Below, piece by piece: positions 18,531 through 23,823 of a DNA stretch of 23,823 nt. This DNA comes from Phoronis australis (lineage: Eukaryota; Phoronida; Phoronidae), in contig NMRA01001256.1 of assembly GCA_002633005.1 (NCBI GenBank), positions 9,989 to 33,811 on the forward strand, given 5' to 3'. The notes under the pieces were generated by a model. That model saw nothing but the letters and a program-made list of their open reading frames with translations, did no database searches and was not told the origin of the DNA. Numbering within the stretch: position 1 is the first letter of the stretch; every line of letters starts with the position of its first letter. The translations under genes and the position numbers were made by a program.

Positions 18531-20163
18531 TCACTCCACCACAGCATCAGGCACAACTATAACATAAATAATTCAATAATTAGAACAACTGATCTTAGCG
18601 TTCTGAATGTCCCTAAAGAAATTTTTTTGATAAAACGGAAGCACTTATCATACCGCAGTTTCGTCGTAACAGACAATCCCGAGTTGCCACTACACCACTT
18701 ACTACTGTAGAATAATATGAGCAAACTGCAAGTATTTGTTCAGTAGAGATGTGCAATTACAATCTTGAACTTAAGCTGTGTCAAGACAATAGTTATCCAA
18801 TGAATCTAGACATTTGTTTTTTGCTCTTTTGATAGGCTAGCTATCGAGCTCCAGGATTATAGTTTCTAGTTTACAGCCTCTGAAGTGTCTAAAATTTAAC
18901 TTTTAAGTTAAAAAGGTACATAGATTTAAATTTCTGATTTTATACCAAGCTGCCAGTGATTGGATCAGGTGACCATGTCTTATAGCATATAAGAAGAGTG
19001 TTCATTCATCGCAAACCATTAGCACCTGAATAACATGACCTAATTTTGTCTACATGAAATGTTTTACTACACAAAATCTTAAGTTTCACTTTTCTAAATT
19101 ATCATTTCCTTTTCGTTTATGCAACTTAATTTTTTCAAGAAGTCTTTGATTGGTTCTCATGCAAAAAACGAAAAACCATTCCTAACAATATAGAGCACTT
19201 TCATTTGAATACAATCAGACATTTCTGAGATGTGTTGTTATGAAGTGACCTAAATCGGGACATATTTCTAGGGTCCTGACATGATACTGTGACTCTTCGG
19301 AGTGACACACATTTTTGTCATCTTTTGTCAAAGTCTAAGATTTACAGATATCTGGAGACAAAACCCCAGGAAAGAAGTACAAAAAATGACTAGACTGGTC
19401 TAGACTAAAGGTAATTATTTTTGAAGTCGTGTAACTAGAGTCATTATACAGGCAGAAAACTATATGTGCAAGAATAGAGAATATGCTTGATGTTGGACAA
19501 ATATTGACAATTTCTGACCACAACCTGCAATAAATTGCGATAATTTACCATTCTGAGCTACGGTAAAGTTCTCTCACCAATTTTGGACAAATGCCATAAC
19601 TTTCATTTTTCATCCAAGTCATCTAACATTGCTGTGAATGTCCACAATTTTTCAAAATATTTGCTGATGGTAGCTGGAGTACAGAAGTTACAGAATTAGT
19701 AAAGCAATAATTTGATGCTATATAACTTTTATGAAATAATGAGCAAACAAGATTCCATTTGTCGGCCATATTGTGTCCCAACTTGTGAGATTTTATCGGA
19801 ACATGTTTTGAAAGTGTGCTCAAAAAGTTCAAACAGAGCCCAAGGTAAAATAATCTCACTACACAGTGTCAGGTGGAGATGAGAGACTGTTTGAGGTTCA
19901 TCTGGGTTAAAATAGAGCAGACTGTCTGGTCTGGACTTGTCAGGCTTCGTGTAACAGTTGGGTTCCATGTACTCAGCCCAGAAATGAGGACAGAGGTATG
20001 GTGTGATGAAATGGCAAGGCAGTGCAGTTGAAAGAAGACAGACATATGGTGTGGTGTAATTGCAAATCAGTGAACCTGAAATTACAGACTATTGCTGACA
20101 GGCAATATCAACTAAAACATCCCATGATAAACATCAGTTTACAGCCACCAACAATAATTGTGC

Positions 20164-20843
20164 CAGCAGTAATCATCAAAAACATGTTTTCAGACCTCTA
20201 ACTTTCTATTAATTAATGCCCCTTAAATTATTGAGCTAAAACATATTTCTTTTAATTTTACTCGCTTATATTCAATAATTTTTTATAACTAGAACAAATA
20301 ATAGTACACAGCAGTATTAGGCTCACACTCATTTGCCACTATTTCGTATTTTGGTGCCTAAATATGCAGAAAAGTCAAACTTGTCAACTAATCTATTAAA
20401 AATCTAGCAAAATCTTCAATCTTGAGCGTGCATTTGGCGACTGCTGATCTAATTTATATGAAGTTGCCACCATCAATCTGAGATTGCATATCACAAGCTG
20501 GAGGTCGCCAAATTAGGATGCTGTGGCATTAATCAATAACCATCGTTCTAGGCTAATCTCAGTAGGTGTATATGGTATGTTTGATTTGAGACACCCTGAC
20601 TTTTGGGAAAAATAATTTATTCTGTGCAAAACCTGAGAGGAGAATTACCAGATTTAGCTTAAAAATGAATGTTTTAGCATAACAATGAGTGATTTAGCTT
20701 ACTCAAAAACCATTTAGTTCAGCAGTTTCAAAACACTTTGATGAACAAGTGGAAATCCAACATTACGTCATCATGACTTACATTAGGTGCACATGACATG
20801 TTCAAAGCCAAACGAACGCAGCGGCCGACCTCTACATCTTCAT
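20164..20843. repeat. Duplicated CHSY intron-exon block, copy 1
   Basis: Starting cagcagtaatcatcaaaaac, this 680-base block is repeated at 21055-21711. Copy 1 includes the exon's 3' end and donor and continues into the rest of the exon. It has about 15 bases just inside the intron (gaaatccaacattac) that copy 2 lacks. Confidence 0.93.
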
Positions 20844-21053
20844 GGACAGTTAACAGATTATTCAAGCAGTCACCGATGAGAGGAACAGTCTTCAGCAACG
20901 TGGACGCACTAAAAATTATACCAGGACCACCCCAACAATAGTGCTCATCGCCGTGTTCAAAATTCCTTGCTTGACATTCACCAGCCTTCCGATCAGCGGC
21001 ACCAATATAGTGATCACGACTGCTGTTCAAGGATGACAGGAAGTGGACAAGCT
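20782..21053 (-). CDS. CHSY1: Chondroitin sulfate synthase internal exon, cut at its 5' end by N
   Basis: The exon is read on the minus strand from the N at 21054 (first base of a codon, NAG) for 91 codons. It gives LVHFLSSLNSSRDHYIG, then HGDEHYCWGGPGIIFSASTL, and TVHEDVEVGRCVRLALNMSC. The GGPG and HEDVEVGRC words are hallmarks of the N-terminal beta-3-glycosyltransferase-like (GlcA transferase) domain of CHSY. The exon ends CAPN at a good donor (GTAAGT) in phase 0 and joins MQHLFYHNY at 16114. The family's acidic metal-binding motif would be just upstream in the same exon, but sequence there is replaced by a duplicated intron copy, so the exon is incomplete. Exons encoding the N-terminal membrane anchor are not in the window. 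Confidence 0.93.
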
Positions 21054-21054
21054 N

Positions 21055-21711
21055 CAGCAGTAATCATCAAAAACATGTTTTCAGACCTCTAACTTTCTAT
21101 TAATTAATGCCCCTTAAATTATTGAGCTAACACATTTTTTACTCGCTTTTATTCAATATTTTTTATAACTAGAACAAATAATAGTACACAGCAGTATTAG
21201 GCTCACATTCATTTGCCACTCTATTTCGTATTTTGGTACCTAAATATGCAGAAAAGTCAAACTTGTCGACAAATTTATTAAAAATCTAGCAAAATCTTCA
21301 ATCTTGAGGGTGCATTTGGCGACTGCTGATCTAATTTATATGAAGTTGCCACCGTCAATCTGAGGTTGCATATCACAAGCTGGAGGTCGCCAAATTAGGA
21401 TGCTGTGGCATTAATCAATAACCATCGTTCTAGGCTAATCTCAGTAGGTGTATATGGTATGTTTGATTTGAGACACCCTGATTTTTGGGAAAAAATAATT
21501 TATTCTGTGCAAAACCTGAGAGGAGAATTACCACATTTAGCTTAAAAATGAATGTTTTAGCATAACAATGAGTGATTTAGCTTACTCATAAACCATTTAG
21601 TTCAGCAGTTTCAAAACACTTTGATGAACAAGTGATCATCATGACCTACATTAGGTGCACATGACATGTTCAAAGCCAAACGAACGCAGCGGCCAACCTC
21701 TACATCTTCAT
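21055..21711. repeat. Duplicated CHSY intron-exon block, copy 2 (N on both sides)
   Basis: This 657-base block between N at 21054 and N at 21712 matches 20164-20843 base for base, with scattered substitutions and indels. Its length is nearly the same as the other N-bounded block (659 bases), about one Sanger read. It is best read as an alternative-haplotype sequence placed beside its partner. Confidence 0.92.
21650..21711 (-). pseudogene. Duplicate fragment of the CHSY exon 3' end
   Basis: The 62 bases plus N encode HEDVEVGRCVRLALNMSCAP and a final N residue, identical in protein to the end of exon 20782-21053. The donor here is GTAGGT instead of GTAAGT. The fragment is cut by the N at 21712, so it cannot be a working exon as assembled. 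It is probably the other allele rather than a true pseudogene. Confidence 0.85.
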
Positions 21712-21712
21712 N

Positions 21713-22352
21713 ATTTGGTTTTGGAAAATGCTGTTGTCTGGAACTGAAACTAAACAAGAAATATTTCTTATGCTATAACAGGACATCATGTGGATATGGC
21801 TCAGAAGATGAGAATAAAGTTAACAGTGGGTTTAGTCAGAACCTCTCCATAATAATTACTCTTAATTTGCTACAAACTCACCTGAAGTCTTTTATATCAG
21901 GGTAATTTTTTGCATTTTAATATTCATTGTCATGAGGTTTTATTTCGTCAACTTTCCCAACAGAAATAAACATTGAGAAATTTTTACGTCATAAGTAGCC
22001 AAGGTAGAATTGTGTGAAAATGGTCACGAAGCAATATTTGTTAACTTTTACAATAAAGTTTGTGCAAAAACCATCCATGATGATACGTGTGGAGTGGTCA
22101 AACACTATATACTCCAAGGGTCTTTAGCGACGAAGTAAACATTTACCTCTGCGAAGAAATCTAATAATTTTTTCTAATCCTTTGGAGTAATACAAACTCC
22201 AAACCCTAACCTGTTTAATTTATCTGATTAGAAATGGTGACATTCTCACGGAAGACCAATAAAAAGATCACACATCACACAGTATTATAACTTCCAGCTC
22301 AGACTATAAAATCAATTGTCCCCAAGCTTTCAGTATCTGGATTCCCCAGATC
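21713..22352. other. Unassigned sequence upstream of the CHSY exon
   Basis: AT-rich sequence without a recognisable exon. I looked on the minus strand for the CHSY segment with the acidic metal-binding motif and did not find it. A short inverted pair lies at 22109-22188 (actccaaggg against cctttggagt). Confidence 0.5.
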
Positions 22353-22782
22353 AAGGTACCTAAACTACACGGTCAACGGACTCATAAACACGACTCACGG
22401 ACCTGCAAACACCGTCCACTGACTCACAAACACGGGAACGGACTCACAAAACACGATCCACGCACCCAAATACACGGGACACGGGACTCATATTCACGAG
22501 GAAATACAGTTAACGGACCGCCAAACACGGATCATGGACAAAATGAAGATGTCAGCTGACCCACGAAGCCGATGAGTCCGTGACCCGTGTTTGGCGGTCC
22601 GTTAACCATGTTTCCTCGTGAATATGAGTCCGTGTCCTGTGTATTTGGGTGCGTGGATCGTGTTTTGTGAGTCCGNTTCCCGTGTTTGTGAGTCAGTGGA
22701 CGGTGTTTGCAGGTCCGTGAGTCGTGTTCATGCGTCCGTGCCCGTGTTTATGAGTCCGTTGACCGTGTAGTTTAGGTACCTT
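22353..22782. mobile_element. Foldback (long inverted repeat) element made of 21-base units
   Basis: The left arm (22353-22539) and right arm (22576-22782) are inverted copies over about 190 bases, with a 36-base loop. The outer ends are aaggtacctaaactacacgg and its complement, and the inner ends cggaccgccaaacacgg and its complement. Each arm is built from units near acacgggaacggactcacaa (about 21 bases). The right arm has one extra unit and contains the N at 22677. No coding sequence lies inside. The structure matches foldback or MITE-type elements. I saw no clear target duplication: flanks are ccagatc on the left and gcaattg on the right. Confidence 0.85.
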
Positions 22783-23823
22783 GCAATTGGTAGGTAATTA
22801 TTTCCGCGGCAGCACAACATACATGCAGGCGCGATTGCCATCACCGTTTTAATGCGCCAGTTGACCTGAGGTGAGCTAACATACTGTAGAGCGCCAATGA
22901 AATTATTGTCCGCCTATAACGCGAGGCGCGGCCCTACTTATTATACGGGTCCTCGTACTTAAAAGTTATACATTATTTAAGAAGTGGTTTTTTCTAAGCT
23001 TGAGAAGGACTGGCAAATCAATGTTGTTGGAGACTGAACTGGGTAAGCTGATATGACAGGATTGTTACTAAATGTTACCGATTTGTTATCTACATGTAGG
23101 TACGCGTATGCGTGGATGTAAGAAGACTGAAAATATATTGATGGAAAATGGTTGTTTGCCTGGACCTTTGAAACCTAACGAAATAATATATATGAATACA
23201 TGCCAAATGCGATAAAAATCTTTCTTAATGTTGCTTTTTCTATTGTAATAAAATTTCAAAATTAACAGCATTTGATAAAAAATTTAGTTTTGATTTTATG
23301 GTGAACCACAAATTTGCAAATGAAGATTGAAATAATACTTATACATGGAGGTTGAAGTTGACGCAATCGAGTTTCGGAATCCAAAATAATATAAATGCAT
23401 TTTCTTCATGCTTGATGCTAAAACTGGTTAAAATCTGCTAACTGAATAAAGCACTGTGCGTTATTGTCTTTTTCATAAAGCCAGCGTAAACAAATGGACA
23501 TCATAATAACTCTGGATAAACAGAGCACAGCCCTATGCTCAATATTATTGTCTTCTAGGAAGGGCTAAAGCAAAATAGCTCTGGTCGTCTGAGCAGGGAA
23601 TATGTTGTGTGCCCAAAAAATAACAGAGCTGTTGTAGAAACACGACTTCGTTTTTAGTCCTGATTTTTAATGGAGGTGGTAACTTCCTAAGATATGCACA
23701 TTTTCTCACAAACGTGCCAATTTTGTTTGTATTTTCACCAGTCTACAAAAAACATGTTTGAAACTCTCTTTTGAAATCTTTTAATCCATGTAGTCTCTGT
23801 CAAAATGAAGGCATTCTGTAAAA
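22783..23823. other. Non-coding sequence at the window end
   Basis: A short CpG-richer patch (about 22800-22955, including ccgcggcag and gcgaggcgcggcc) is followed by AT-rich sequence. I recognise no exon, RNA gene or repeat. The patch could be regulatory, but nothing else supports that. Confidence 0.45.

Larger units (their letters stand above)
16115..20781 (-). other. CHSY intron
   Basis: This 4.7 kb intron on the minus strand runs from GTAAGT (20776-20781) to the acceptor at 16115-16116. It holds small tandem repeats (16835-16943, 18291-18530) and a weak SINE relic (17035-17110), and its start carries part of the 20164-20843 duplicated block. I recognise no exon inside; the two flanking exons join in phase 0 without one. 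Confidence 0.85.

Noticed and set aside
22565-22600. Hammerhead-ribozyme-like words (gatgagtccgtga) in the foldback loop
   Set aside because: The core CUGANGA is altered to ccgatga and no GAA follows after a stem II; the nearest gaa precedes it, which is the wrong order for any hammerhead permutation.

Overview
The window looks like nuclear DNA from an animal with compact coding exons, long AT-rich introns and many repeats. Two conserved metazoan genes can be read through GT-AG splice junctions, and they converge on each other. The level of difference between duplicated stretches (about 14 substitutions in roughly 550 aligned bases by eye for one pair) and the tRNA-derived SINE remnants fit a highly heterozygous marine invertebrate, possibly a non-vertebrate deuterostome. 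I cannot name the species from the sequence.

Plus strand, 1-10490: the 3' part of EFL1 (elongation factor-like GTPase 1, which with SBDS releases eIF6 from new 60S ribosomal subunits). Four exons are readable: 924-1071, 3246-3501, 4969-5830 and 10167-10355. The exon phases chain correctly, and an AATAAA lies about 130 bases after the stop. The penultimate exon, expected to encode about 60 residues of the EF-G-like C-terminal domain, is not present between 5831 and 10166. That interval carries assembly junctions and duplicated sequence. The GTPase domain exons lie upstream of the window.

The EFL1 introns hold a probable non-autonomous DNA transposon with terminal inverted repeats (1346-2161), a minisatellite of ten 42-base units (2573-2992), a 49-base repeat built from the 3' end and splice donor of exon 4969-5830, a 27-base minisatellite (7752-7859), and a tRNA-like SINE head present in two copies. 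There is also an unassigned minus-strand open frame (6616-6935). The 10356-14503 interval between the convergent genes holds one further SINE and nothing else I can name.

Minus strand, 21053 down to 14504: the 3' part of a chondroitin synthase (CHSY family, a Golgi bifunctional GlcA/GalNAc transferase). A 272-base exon (20782-21053, cut by an N) splices in phase 0 to a large last exon (14504-16114). The last exon is open throughout except for one in-frame TGA (15611-15613), which sits exactly between the two catalytic domains. The intron (16115-20781) has small tandem repeats and a weak SINE remnant. A second, diverged copy of the exon edge and its flanking intron follows at 21055-21711.

The last 2 kb holds no recognisable gene but contains a striking foldback element (22353-22782), two about 190-base arms each made of about 21-base units. 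Single N characters at 5899, 6936, 7596, 8661, 21054, 21712 and 22677 sit at the edges of duplicated blocks or within repeats. They most likely mark unmerged haplotype contigs rather than true tandem duplications. I found no previously undescribed multi-gene system; the most useful leads are the premature stop in CHSY, the missing EFL1 exon, the splice-donor repeat, the TIR element and the foldback element.
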